A DNA stretch of 41,397 nt from positions 1 to 41,397 of the forward strand of contig NZ_WBZB01000063.1 in assembly GCF_009017255.1 (NCBI RefSeq). The letters run 5' to 3'. The position numbers were made by a program, and so were the translations under genes. The first letter of the stretch is position 1. Each line of letters begins with the position of its first letter. Source of the DNA: Alkaliphilus serpentinus. GTDB lineage: Bacteria > Bacillota > Clostridia > Peptostreptococcales > Natronincolaceae. The notes under the pieces are model-generated. The model did no database searches. It was not told the DNA's origin and worked only from the letters and a program-made list of their open reading frames with translations. Positions 1-8,138 of this stretch are shown here, piece after piece.

Positions 1-6
1 CATAAC

Positions 7-270
7 CTACTTTACACTACCTTCGGTAGTTTGCTCCATTGTTAAGCTATGTTGTCTTCTCATGTTTTCATATTGAGCCTCTGCTATAATATCTTCAAAT
101 TCCTCCTTTATAGTGTGGGCTGTTGTCTTGGCAGCATCAATTGCATTAAACATTTGACTTGTAACCATAACAGCAGCCTTTCTCATGGGTTTTCGAGTAG
201 CCTTTAATACACCAGATACACCAAAAAATGTAGCCATTCCATACAAAATCCCTAACGGTTCCAATTTCAT
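7..270 (-). CDS. DUF1490/PacL-like small membrane-associated protein
   Basis: An 87-aa protein with a short hydrophobic, glycine-rich N-terminus (about residues 5-20), a basic stretch (KATRKPMRK) and a long charged amphipathic helix containing AAKTTAHTIKEEFEDIIAEA. This layout resembles DUF1490 proteins such as the mycobacterial PacL proteins, which sit beside P-type ATPases and scaffold metal-efflux platforms. It ends without the His/Asp-rich metal-binding tail of PacL. The start is supported by AGGAGG a few bases upstream. It lies in an island of two HMA2-type P-ATPases, which fits a helper role. The family call rests on layout and remembered sequence character, so it is moderate only. Confidence 0.7.
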   Translation of the reverse strand: MKLEPLGILYGMATFFGVSGVLKATRKPMRKAAVMVTSQMFNAIDAAKTTAHTIKEEFEDIIAEAQYENMRRQHSLTMEQTTEGSVK

Positions 271-343
271 TCAACCTCCTAAAAAAAATAAATAAAATGA
301 ACTTAATTAAAGTATTAACAATTTCAACGTTATTATTCGAAAT

Positions 344-366
344 AAAAAAACCTCTGTTGAGGTTTT
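344..366 (-). terminator. Rho-independent terminator of the hypothetical gene 378-1010
   Basis: A 7-bp stem (348-354 with 359-365) and a TGTT-type loop, followed on the minus strand by a run of seven T. It lies just after the stop of the minus-strand gene. Confidence 0.8.
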
Positions 367-377
367 AGGAAGTTTAT

Positions 378-1010
378 TTATGCATTTTTTCTAAGATTAT
401 AAAATGTATCAAGATATTCACATATTTGTTCTTTTATGCTTCTTAAAAGTCTATACTTAATATTCAATAGAATACCTTTAATGCGATTTTCAACATCCTT
501 CTGATGCTTTGAAAAAATTCTACTGCTTTGAAAATTGATATCTAGAGCATCCATCATGATATCTGTAAAATCCATTTGTTTGTAAATAATTTCTAGCAGC
601 TGATTGTTGAACCATCCTAAAATAGATTTCTCTACAATATAACCAAAGTACTCTTCTCCCTTTTCAGTTATAAGATGGGAAAGCTTATACTGATTGATCA
701 AAGTTGAGTTAAAATTACAGATGATGATTTTTTCATTATTGATTGAAGGAGTAAAGGGATATCCATTGAACTCCTGAAATTCAATATTTAAGGCTTCTGA
801 AATTGAGTTGATAAGACTACAAAAATCTTTATTCTTAATTACTTTATTGATTATTTCTTCTTTATTTATATTATATAAACCCTTCTTAGTGCTGATATTT
901 TTAACAAGCTTATTTTCAACTTGCAAAAAATACTTTTGAATTTTTTCATCTATCAAGCTAAAGGTGACGTCAATAAAATTAGAATTAATATCTACTGTTA
1001 AGCTACTCAT
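378..1010 (-). CDS. hypothetical protein, 210 aa
   Basis: I do not recognise this protein. It is 210 aa, rich in Ile, Lys and Asn, and probably soluble and mostly helical; no signal peptide or membrane segment is visible. The C-terminal third is basic and helical (RIKGILLNIKYRLLRSIKEQ). A good AAAGGA site lies 9 bases before the ATG and a terminator follows, so it looks like a single-gene transcript. It is divergent from the broken P-type ATPase gene, and the 180-bp gap between them presumably holds both promoters. No function is proposed. Confidence 0.75.
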   Translation of the reverse strand: MSSLTVDINSNFIDVTFSLIDEKIQKYFLQVENKLVKNISTKKGLYNINKEEIINKVIKNKDFCSLINSISEALNIEFQEFNGYPFTPSINNEKIIICNFNSTLINQYKLSHLITEKGEEYFGYIVEKSILGWFNNQLLEIIYKQMDFTDIMMDALDINFQSSRIFSKHQKDVENRIKGILLNIKYRLLRSIKEQICEYLDTFYNLRKNA

Positions 1011-1380
1011 TTTGACTATCCTTTCTACAAGTAAATTAAAGTATATTACGATTGTAATCTGTAGATATTAAATAAGAATGAAATTTATGTTAAGTTTATG
1101 CTAAATACATTTTAACTTTCTATTAAAAGCACATAAATTTAGTAATAGAAGCTAAGCTTTAAGTATTGATCTATGTAGGAGGATTATTAATGGCCATTGA
1201 AGATGCTAACCTTTACGTAGCAACAAGATTTCCTGGTAGAATAAGATTTAAATATATTAAATTATTAAAAACACAGTTCTAGCCAACTGTATTGATAGAA
1301 GCTTAAATAAGGTAGAGGGTATTGATAAGGTTAACATTAATATTTATAGTAGAAGTATACTGGTTAACTTTAATGTTAAA

Positions 1381-3309
1381 ATGGTAAATGAAAAGGATAT
1401 TTATACTATTCTTGATGATATAATAAACGATTATCAAGCTACATTAAAGATACAAGAGGAAACTAAAGCTTCTATATCAATAACTGACGACAATATAATA
1501 TCGTCAGAAAGAGCCACAGCTATGGAACATAGGAGCTCTTATTTAGAAAAAAAATATAAAAAACCCTACAGAAAAAAGATAGTAGGCCGCCATGACTGGT
1601 ATAAAATGTCCCTCCATGAAATAGGGCTCCTTTTAAAATCAGATATTGACAAAGGTTTATATGAAGCTGAAGCTCTAAAGCTACTAGAAATTATAGGATA
1701 TAATGAGTTTGCTGGAAAGAAGAAAAAGTCTATTATAGCAATGTTCTTCCAACAGTTTAATGACTATATCATGAAGCTATTACTGGGGGCAAGTGGAGTG
1801 TCAATGTTTCTTGGACAGATTGCTGATGCCCTTACAATTGTTGCAATAGTAGTTCTTGAAGCAATACTTGGAGTATGGCAAAATTATAAAGCTGAAATGT
1901 CTCTAGAAGCACTTAAAAAGTACACTTCGCCAGCTTCAAAGGTAATCAGGGATGGCAAAACTCAAATGATTCCATCTAGGAGTTTAGTTCCTGGAGACAT
2001 TATTTCCTTTGAAGCAGGAGACATTATTCCTGCAGATGCTAGGCTAATTAGCAGTTCAAATTTACAACTACACGAAGCCTCTTTAACAGGAGAATCTGAA
2101 GCCATTGAAAAATCTTATAAAGTAAATTATACAAATGATGTATCCCTGGCAGATAGAAAAAATATGGTTTTTTTAGGAACAAAGGTAATTAAGGGGAATG
2201 GAAAGGCCATAGTTGTAGAAACAGGTATGGATACAGAAATGGGGAAGATTGCAAAACTCTTAGATGAAACACAAGAAGTTCTCACTCCTCTTCAACAGGA
2301 CCTTAACAGATTAGCTAAAACAATTACATGGGGCTGTGTTGGAGTTTCTGTCGGGGTTATTATAAGTGGAGTATTGGGAGGACAACCCTTTCTAGAAATG
2401 TTAAGAACAGGGGTTAGCTTAGCAGTAGGGGCTATCCCAGAGGGTCTATCGACCATATTAACGATCTCCTTAGCCTTTGGAGTGCAGCGAATGGCCAAAA
2501 AGGGAGCCATTGTGAAACAACTGCCTAGTGTGGAAACCCTCAGCTGCGCCGATGTAATCTGTACAGACAAAACGGGCACATTAACGACTGGAGAAATGAC
2601 TGTTACTGATGTATATACTTTAAATAAAAAATATATAGTTGGTGGAGAGGGTAATAAAGCATATGGTGATTTCTTTTATAATGATAAAATAGTAAATGTA
2701 GAAGATGACAAAAGCTTAAAGCAATTAATTACCATTTCCTACCTATGTAATAATGCTCATTATAAAATAAAAGATAACGATGAAATCCAAATGATAGGGG
2801 ATCCTACTGAAGTTGCTTTAAAGGTATTAGCAGAAAAAGCTAAGCTCCGGATAAATCATATGGATTGCTACACAAGAGTTAAGGAACTAGCCTTTGATTC
2901 GGAAATCAAAAAAATGACTGTAATTTGTAAAGATCATGAGGAAAAATATACAGTGAATACTAAAGGGGCTCCAGATGTTATATTAAGTAAATGCAAAAAG
3001 ATATTAGATGAAAAAGGGTTAGTTAGGGAGATTAAATCTGAAGATTTATGTACCATTAATAGAGCCATTGATAAAATGGCTGATAACTCTCTAAGGGTTA
3101 TGGCTTTTGGTTTTAAAGAATTAACTTCAATACCAGATGAAAATGAGGAAATAGAGAAGGATATTGTATTTGTTGGCTTAACTGGAATAATTGATCCTGC
3201 TAGACCTGGAGTAGCCAGCTCCATTAAAAAATGTCATAAAGCGGGTATTAAGGTTGTTATGATTACAGGAGATCACAAGAAGACTGCTATGGCTATAGGA
3301 AACAAATAA
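1381..3309 (+). CDS. P2-type ATPase fragment: membrane, actuator and most of the P/N domains
   Basis: This is the main open fragment of the interrupted ATPase. Counting from Met 1381: the end of the HMA2-like domain, a cation-ATPase N-terminal domain at about 72-112, TM1-2 at about 125-165, the actuator TGES motif at 236-239, TM3-4 with the PEGLS motif at 353-357, the phosphorylated Asp396 in DKTGT, an N-domain with KGAPD, and MITGD just before the premature stop. These are the hallmarks of calcium-type (P2A/PMR1-like) pumps, although PEGLS replaces the more usual PEGLP. ATG 1381 is not a natural start; it is internal, has no ribosome site, and the reading is open upstream to 1261. Confidence 0.7.
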   Translation: MVNEKDIYTILDDIINDYQATLKIQEETKASISITDDNIISSERATAMEHRSSYLEKKYKKPYRKKIVGRHDWYKMSLHEIGLLLKSDIDKGLYEAEALKLLEIIGYNEFAGKKKKSIIAMFFQQFNDYIMKLLLGASGVSMFLGQIADALTIVAIVVLEAILGVWQNYKAEMSLEALKKYTSPASKVIRDGKTQMIPSRSLVPGDIISFEAGDIIPADARLISSSNLQLHEASLTGESEAIEKSYKVNYTNDVSLADRKNMVFLGTKVIKGNGKAIVVETGMDTEMGKIAKLLDETQEVLTPLQQDLNRLAKTITWGCVGVSVGVIISGVLGGQPFLEMLRTGVSLAVGAIPEGLSTILTISLAFGVQRMAKKGAIVKQLPSVETLSCADVICTDKTGTLTTGEMTVTDVYTLNKKYIVGGEGNKAYGDFFYNDKIVNVEDDKSLKQLITISYLCNNAHYKIKDNDEIQMIGDPTEVALKVLAEKAKLRINHMDCYTRVKELAFDSEIKKMTVICKDHEEKYTVNTKGAPDVILSKCKKILDEKGLVREIKSEDLCTINRAIDKMADNSLRVMAFGFKELTSIPDENEEIEKDIVFVGLTGIIDPARPGVASSIKKCHKAGIKVVMITGDHKKTAMAIGNK

Positions 3310-3314
3310 ATATA

Positions 3315-4271
3315 TTGGAGGGTGGCGACATTGTTTTAACTGGACTGGAGTTGGACCAGCTTTCAGATGATGAACTGTTAGAAATAATTGATAAGGTTGC
3401 AATATTTGCCAGAACATCACCCAATCAAAAACTCAGAATTGTGAAGGCTTTGCAGACGAAGGGACACATAGTTGTTATGACCGGTGACGGGATTAATGAT
3501 GCTCCAGCAATCAAAGAAGCTAATATAGGAATAGCAATGGGCAAGGCTGGTACTGATGTAACCAGAGAGGCTGCGTCTATTATCTTAGTTGATGACAATT
3601 TTACAACAATTGTAAGAGCAATAGAAGAGGGAAGAGGAATAAGTGGTAATGTTAAGAAGTTTCTTCGATATGTTCTTACAGGGAATATTGGTGCAGTATT
3701 GGCGATATTTACAGCTTCATTATTAAGAATGCCCACTCCTTTAATCGCAAGTCAAATACTGATGATTAATTTAGTAACTGAAGGCATACCTGCCTTAGCT
3801 TTAGGTTTGGATTCTCCATATTATAACATCATGGGGGAAGCACCAAGGGATGCTAAGAAAAGTATATTTGATAAGCCCTTACTTAAGAAGATTATTTCAA
3901 GAGGATTATTTATGGGATTAAGTGCATTTAGTCTGTTTACTGGAACCTTCCTGCTTACAGGTAATATTGCAAGAGCCAGAACCTTGGCTTATGCCAGTAT
4001 AGTAGTTAATCAAATGCTACATGTATTTGACTGTAGGGAAAGAACCTTAACTAAAAATAAGTATTTGTTCCCCGCAGTAGGAATTTCTACTTTAATACTG
4101 TTTGGAAGTATTTATATTCCAGCTGTAGCCATGCTATTTGGAACATGCCCACTGACAATAATTGATTGGATTGCATTGTTATTTATGGCTACCTTTATTG
4201 GTAGATTAGACTATATAAAAGAAAAAGCCACAAGGCTTGTTGCCAATAGATTGTCTCCTTTATTTGCCTAG
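3315..4271 (+). CDS. P2-type ATPase fragment: end of P-domain and TM5-10
   Basis: This fragment continues the ATPase after the second frame break. It carries the hinge motif TGDGIND (residues 56-62 from the TTG at 3315), then TM5-6 with NLVTEGIPALALGLD, where calcium pumps usually have NLVTDGLPALALG, and four further hydrophobic segments. Translation from TTG 3315 on its own is doubtful, because the apparent start is simply an internal Leu codon in ILEGGD. A GGAGGG run overlaps this codon by chance. A bidirectional terminator follows the stop. Confidence 0.65.
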   Translation: MEGGDIVLTGLELDQLSDDELLEIIDKVAIFARTSPNQKLRIVKALQTKGHIVVMTGDGINDAPAIKEANIGIAMGKAGTDVTREAASIILVDDNFTTIVRAIEEGRGISGNVKKFLRYVLTGNIGAVLAIFTASLLRMPTPLIASQILMINLVTEGIPALALGLDSPYYNIMGEAPRDAKKSIFDKPLLKKIISRGLFMGLSAFSLFTGTFLLTGNIARARTLAYASIVVNQMLHVFDCRERTLTKNKYLFPAVGISTLILFGSIYIPAVAMLFGTCPLTIIDWIALLFMATFIGRLDYIKEKATRLVANRLSPLFA

Positions 4272-4304
4272 CCAATGGCATAAAAAATATATTAAATAAA
4301 AATG

Positions 4305-4351
4305 GCTCCTTACAAGGTATAGATTTTACTGTGTAAGGAGCTTTAAACTTT
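4305..4351. terminator. Bidirectional terminator between convergent ATPase genes
   Basis: A perfect 10-bp stem (GCTCCTTACA at 4305-4314 with TGTAAGGAGC at 4332-4341) around a 17-nt loop. A T-rich tail follows on the minus strand, and a weaker TTTAAACTTT on the plus strand. It lies between the stops of the two convergent transcripts. Confidence 0.7.
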
Positions 4352-4367
4352 AATAGTAATCAAATGC

Positions 4368-4556
4368 TCATCTTAAGGAGCTTTTATCAAAGATGAATCT
4401 AGCATCTTTAGCAGCTGTATTGGGCATTAATTTTTTGCTACTCTTCGCCTCATTGATTAATTCTTGAAAAATTGGTGTAATCATATAGCCTAATAGGGTT
4501 AAGCCTAAACCCATTAATAATCCTTCAGCAGTGAAGGCGCTAATTAGTTTTTTCAT
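4368..4556 (-). CDS. small membrane protein, 62 aa, coupled to the HMA2 ATPase
   Basis: A 62-aa protein with one hydrophobic glycine-rich helix (about residues 10-30, LLMGLGLTLLGYMITPIF) and a basic C-terminal tail. Its ATG overlaps the TAA of the upstream ATPase gene (TAATG, sharing base 4556), which implies translational coupling and a functional link. Its size and layout recall the DUF1490/PacL-like protein at 7-270, but I see no convincing shared motif. It may be an accessory subunit of the ATPase. Confidence 0.65.
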   Translation of the reverse strand: MKKLISAFTAEGLLMGLGLTLLGYMITPIFQELINEAKSSKKLMPNTAAKDARFIFDKSSLR

Positions 4557-6694
4557 TACAGATCACCTCTTTTATATTCTTGATTGTTCTTTATAGCTTC
4601 TGATGATATTCTCATACTATTAAATATTGATAATATTGAATTAAATGTGTTGAGACTTTTTGCTTTAAATGGTCCCACATATCCAAATGTAGCCATAAGG
4701 CCAAAAACAAAATTATAATTTTGACTAAAGTCTATGTTTCTTTGAATTCTATAGTAGCTTTTCTCTGTTATTTGAATTAATCGTGGGACTAATGATAAAT
4801 CCTTCACCATAAGTAGACAATCTGATTTTAGTAATGTATGTTGGCTTGCTGCATTAACAAAGGAGATACTGATGTCTGCTTCCTCCATAGCCAGAGTATC
4901 ATTGATGCCATCTCCAATCATAACTACTGTTTTATTCCTTTTCTTATCTTTGATAAATTCAACTTTATCATCTAGTGATAAACCTCCCATGTAACTCTGA
5001 ATATCTAGTTTATTAGCTATATTTTGAGTATTCCTTTTAATGTCTCCACTTATTACTGATAGATCTTCAATACCCAATTCTTTCACTTGTTTTATCATTT
5101 CTGGAGCTGTCTCTTCCAGATCTTCAATCAATAGGATCTTAGCGCGAAGCTTATGGTCAACAGCAAAATAGATAGGAATATAAAAATGAACTTCTTTATC
5201 CTTAATGATTTTTGGGTTCACTATTGAAATTTTCTCTTTCATCATCAGTTTATCGTTGCCAATAACCACTCTGTGCTTTTGATAGTTTGATATAATCCCC
5301 TTAGAAGGTATATAAATAGTTTCATTATTAAAGTCTAGATTATCCATTCTTTCGGTGGTAAAAGCTGAGGCTACTGGGTGACATATATTCCCTTCACAGG
5401 AGGCTGCTATTTGAACAATATCCTCTGGGGTATATTTATCATCGTATATCTCTATTTTACCTATTCTTAACTTACCCCTTGTTAGGGTACCAGTTTTATC
5501 AAATACAATACTATTTGCATTAAGAATCTTTTCTATGGTATTGATGTTTCTTAACAGAATCTTATTTTTCATAAGGAGCTTTAAATAGTTTGCTAAGCCT
5601 GCATTTAATGCCACCTTGGAGGCTGAAGGAGTCATAAGCAATAATACAGACAAGGGTGTTAAGGAATTACCAGTTATTATAAAACTTGCTAATGCTAAAG
5701 TAGAAGCAAAATAAAGTGATCTCTCTTGATAAAACTTAACTCTTTTGCTAATATTTAAGCTGCTTAAGAGAAGGTCTGATTTTAATGATTTATCTGGTAT
5801 TTTTTTAACCCTTACCTTAATGTAACCTGATACAACTACCATGCCATCATATACACAACTATTTACTTTAGCTCTCTTAATTTCCGGTTGTCCAGAATAA
5901 TATAAATAATTAATCAAAGCATTACCTTCAATAATAACTCCATCAACTATAATAGACTCATTTTCATAAAAGGTCACTACATCCCCTTCTTCTAAAAACT
6001 TTATCGGTAATAGATACTCAGTTCCTTTATAGTTATACCATATCACGGAGTTTGGATTACCAGTGTTTTCTATTAAAGTTCTCTTTATTTGAAGCTTGGA
6101 GTAGGATTGTAATGCATCTGTAAGAGCTTTTAGAAATAAAAGCATTGTGCCTTTGTTCCCTTCTCTTGACAAAGTAAGGGCAGTACCTGCCAGCAACAGA
6201 AGCTTATCGGGATTTGTTGGGAAGTATTCTGCAATTTTATTATAGTTTCGTTTTAGTTGTGGATAACCCTTGATTAAGGTGACTAAGGCAGCCACCTTTA
6301 ATACAGGTAAACTACTACCAATGAAAAATTTACCCCAGAAATGTTGCTTAATTTTGTAAAGTATATAAATTGATCCAAATATGAATATTTTTTTCTTAGC
6401 AACCTGAAGATTCTTTTCTTCCTTTAGATAATCATTATAGTGCTCACTGATGTATTTAAGGTGTTTGCCATTATTATCTACCATACTAATCATTCTGTTT
6501 TTTAAAGTATTAACATCAATTATATTAGGATTATATTTTAATGATATTGTACCTATAACAGGATTCACTTTAACACCTGTAATTCCTATTAGTTCTCTAA
6601 AATATAGCTGGAGTGCATCTGATAATTCATTGTTTTTATAGATTATATCTAATTTCAGTCTAACTCTTCCTGGAACAAAACTTATTACTTCCAT
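4556..6694 (-). CDS. HMA2-type P1B-like heavy-metal ATPase with degenerate catalytic motifs
   Basis: A 712-aa membrane ATPase. The N-terminus is an HMA2-like domain without a CxxC metal site (FVPGRVRLK, about 6-75). The phosphorylation motif DKTGT (Asp399), the P1B-type HP dipeptide (439-440) and GDGIND (594-599) are intact. The actuator loop reads YYSGQP (265-270) instead of LTGES, so the Glu that drives dephosphorylation is Gln, and the TM4 metal site reads TPS (355-357) rather than CPC, SPC or CPH. P1B pumps move soft metals across the plasma membrane. This one may have an unusual substrate, a slowed cycle, or a regulatory role. AAGGAG precedes the start, and it sits in an operon with small membrane proteins on both sides. 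Confidence 0.8.
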   Translation of the reverse strand: MEVISFVPGRVRLKLDIIYKNNELSDALQLYFRELIGITGVKVNPVIGTISLKYNPNIIDVNTLKNRMISMVDNNGKHLKYISEHYNDYLKEEKNLQVAKKKIFIFGSIYILYKIKQHFWGKFFIGSSLPVLKVAALVTLIKGYPQLKRNYNKIAEYFPTNPDKLLLLAGTALTLSREGNKGTMLLFLKALTDALQSYSKLQIKRTLIENTGNPNSVIWYNYKGTEYLLPIKFLEEGDVVTFYENESIIVDGVIIEGNALINYLYYSGQPEIKRAKVNSCVYDGMVVVSGYIKVRVKKIPDKSLKSDLLLSSLNISKRVKFYQERSLYFASTLALASFIITGNSLTPLSVLLLMTPSASKVALNAGLANYLKLLMKNKILLRNINTIEKILNANSIVFDKTGTLTRGKLRIGKIEIYDDKYTPEDIVQIAASCEGNICHPVASAFTTERMDNLDFNNETIYIPSKGIISNYQKHRVVIGNDKLMMKEKISIVNPKIIKDKEVHFYIPIYFAVDHKLRAKILLIEDLEETAPEMIKQVKELGIEDLSVISGDIKRNTQNIANKLDIQSYMGGLSLDDKVEFIKDKKRNKTVVMIGDGINDTLAMEEADISISFVNAASQHTLLKSDCLLMVKDLSLVPRLIQITEKSYYRIQRNIDFSQNYNFVFGLMATFGYVGPFKAKSLNTFNSILSIFNSMRISSEAIKNNQEYKRGDL

Positions 6695-6709
6695 TAGTTC
6701 ACTCCTTGA

Positions 6710-6847
6710 TTAATATGCATACATGGCTTTTGGTGTAGATTTAAGTAATGCCCAACCAGCAAATATAAAGATCCATCCTGGTAAAATAGGAAGAATTATA
6801 CCAACTATCCCTAGCAGCAATAATGAAATTCCGCAAAGTTTTCTCAT
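6710..6847 (-). CDS. PGPGW-like single-pass membrane peptide, 45 aa
   Basis: A short gene with an ATG at 6847-6845 behind AAGGT, encoding 45 residues. It is almost entirely one hydrophobic segment with the central motif IILPILPGWIFIFAGWALL, matching the Pro-Gly-Trp pattern of the PGPGW transmembrane family. It ends 15 bases before the ATPase start, and the ATPase ribosome site lies in that gap, so it is the first gene of the ATPase operon. Confidence 0.65.
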   Translation of the reverse strand: MRKLCGISLLLLGIVGIILPILPGWIFIFAGWALLKSTPKAMYAY

Positions 6848-7095
6848 AGGATACCTTCTTTCTTATAAGATTTTCTAATACATAATTTTGCCAATTTGCA
6901 AAAATATATGTACTAAAACTTAAAAATACTGTTGACTTTATGATTAGCTACTTTCAAGTATTTAACTAAGATTTAATCTAATTTTAATGATTACAAAGAA
7001 TACTTTATATAGAATTAAACTATAGATAGGTCATAAAGCACCTTTATCTTTATCAGTAGTATAAATAATTTTTACTAATTCATAGGAGGGAAATT

Positions 7096-7296
7096 ATGTT
7101 AAATGGTTTAAAGGTTCGCGAGTTGCGTAATGTCAAAGGATATACTACTCTAGATATTGCTAATTTAACACATATCTCTAAGAGCTACATTGAAGAGTTA
7201 GAAAGGGGAACAAAGCATAATCCTGCCTTTAACAAGGTTGTTTCTTTGGCTAATGCATTAGGTGTTAAGATAGATGAGCTAGTATTAAGATATTAG
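7096..7296 (+). CDS. XRE-family helix-turn-helix regulator, 66 aa
   Basis: A minimal Cro/CI-type DNA-binding protein: almost the whole chain is one HTH_3 domain (VRELRNVKGYTTLDIANLTH, then ISKSYIEELERG). There is no effector domain. The GGAGGG site is well placed before the ATG. It is divergent from the HMA2 ATPase operon, across a gap of 248 bases, so it may regulate that operon or itself; this is inferred from position only. Confidence 0.85.
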   Translation: MLNGLKVRELRNVKGYTTLDIANLTHISKSYIEELERGTKHNPAFNKVVSLANALGVKIDELVLRY

Positions 7297-7418
7297 GTAA
7301 TGCTTTCCTGCAGGTCTAATATTATGCAATAAATCTTAAGAAATCTAGAGGGATTTTAATGTTGTAAAATCGATATAAATATTTTATCAGAGAACATAAA
7401 GTATAGGAGGGATATGGG

Positions 7419-8012
7419 ATGGGTACCCTGAATTTATGTATTGATATTGATGGAACAGTTACCGGAGCCTACGATTGGCTTCCAAGGACAAATCGTTTTT
7501 TTAATGTATGTCTCAAACCTCGGGACATAAAATATTACGAAATACATCGAGTATTAGGTGTAGAAAGAAGAGAATATGAAAAATTTTATGATCAGTATGG
7601 AGAAATAATTCATCAAGAGGCAAGTATTAGAAAGGGTGCAAGAGAAGCCCTACAGAAATTTTATCAGCACAACAAAATCCATTTTGTGACAGCTAGAGAA
7701 GAAAAGATGAGGGGGGTTACCGCTAAGTGGTTTAAACAACACCAGATACCCTATCATTCTCTTTCATTGCTAGGGAGCCATAATAAGGTAGAGAAAGCTA
7801 TGGATCTAGCTTGTGATATATTTATTGAGGATCGTTACGAAAATGCTATACAGTTAGCATCTGCTGGATTTGAAGTTTTGTTAATTAATTGCTACTACAA
7901 TCAGGGGTCTTTGTTATCTGGCATCACACGGGTTAATAATTGGCTTCAAATTGAAGACTATATACATAAAGCTTCAAATAATCGATACAATAGTTTTAAA
8001 ATAGCTAAGTAA
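7419..8012 (+). CDS. HAD-superfamily 5'-nucleotidase-like phosphatase (YqfW/NT5C type)
   Basis: A 197-aa soluble HAD hydrolase. DIDGT at 9-13 supplies the nucleophile Asp9 and the acid/base Asp11. FVTAREEK is motif II, and FIEDRYENA carries the acidic motif. The size and the cap insertion after motif I resemble the NT5C (deoxyribonucleotidase) group and Bacillus YqfW, whose substrates are nucleoside monophosphates; the exact substrate here is unknown. GGAGGG precedes the ATG and a strong terminator follows, so it is probably a single-gene unit. Confidence 0.8.
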   Translation: MGTLNLCIDIDGTVTGAYDWLPRTNRFFNVCLKPRDIKYYEIHRVLGVERREYEKFYDQYGEIIHQEASIRKGAREALQKFYQHNKIHFVTAREEKMRGVTAKWFKQHQIPYHSLSLLGSHNKVEKAMDLACDIFIEDRYENAIQLASAGFEVLLINCYYNQGSLLSGITRVNNWLQIEDYIHKASNNRYNSFKIAK

Positions 8013-8021
8013 TTGCTATTG

Positions 8022-8053
8022 TCCCTACTGCAAAAGCAGTAGGGATTTTTGTG
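8022..8053 (+). terminator. Strong Rho-independent terminator after the HAD nucleotidase gene
   Basis: A perfect 10-bp stem (TCCCTACTGC at 8022-8031 with GCAGTAGGGA at 8036-8045), an AAAA loop and a TTTTTGTGTTTT tail. Confidence 0.95.
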
Positions 8054-8082
8054 TTTTAAGGGCCAACAAAGCAAAATACCTA

Positions 8083-8116
8083 AACAACCCGTGAGGCATA
8101 GCCTTAACTGGTTGTT
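8083..8116. terminator. Nested hairpin, possible terminator of the minus-strand oxidoreductase gene
   Basis: An outer 7-bp stem (8083-8089 with 8110-8116) encloses an inner 4-bp stem (8094-8097 with 8101-8104). It lies just past the stop of the minus-strand gene, but the T tail on either strand is weak. Confidence 0.4.
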
Positions 8117-8138
8117 GTTTTATTAAAGTAAACAATAG

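Larger units (their letters stand above)
1190..4271 (+). pseudogene. HMA2-domain P2-type cation ATPase, interrupted by two apparent -1 frameshifts
   Basis: Three consecutive reading frames together encode one ATPase of about 1027 aa. The first frame starts at ATG 1190 behind AGGAGG and reads an HMA2-like start (TRFPGRIRFKYIK) before a TAG at 1280. The second frame continues the same domain from 1261 (NTVLANCIDRSLNKVEGIDK) and runs to a TAA at 3307. The third continues from about 3306 (INILEGGDIVLTG) to 4271. Each switch needs one extra base, and both sites are next to A runs (A5 at 1267-1271; AAA at 3304-3306). All catalytic motifs survive in the fragments. Either the gene is freshly inactivated or the assembly lost an A twice. 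Neither site forms a classical X-XXY-YYZ slippery heptamer, so programmed shifting looks unlikely. Confidence 0.8.

Noticed and set aside
1261-1282. Programmed -1 frameshift signal in the ATPase HMA2 domain
   Set aside because: The zero-frame heptamer is A-AAA-ACA, not a classical X-XXY-YYZ site, and no clear stimulatory stem follows at the right distance. A lost base is simpler.
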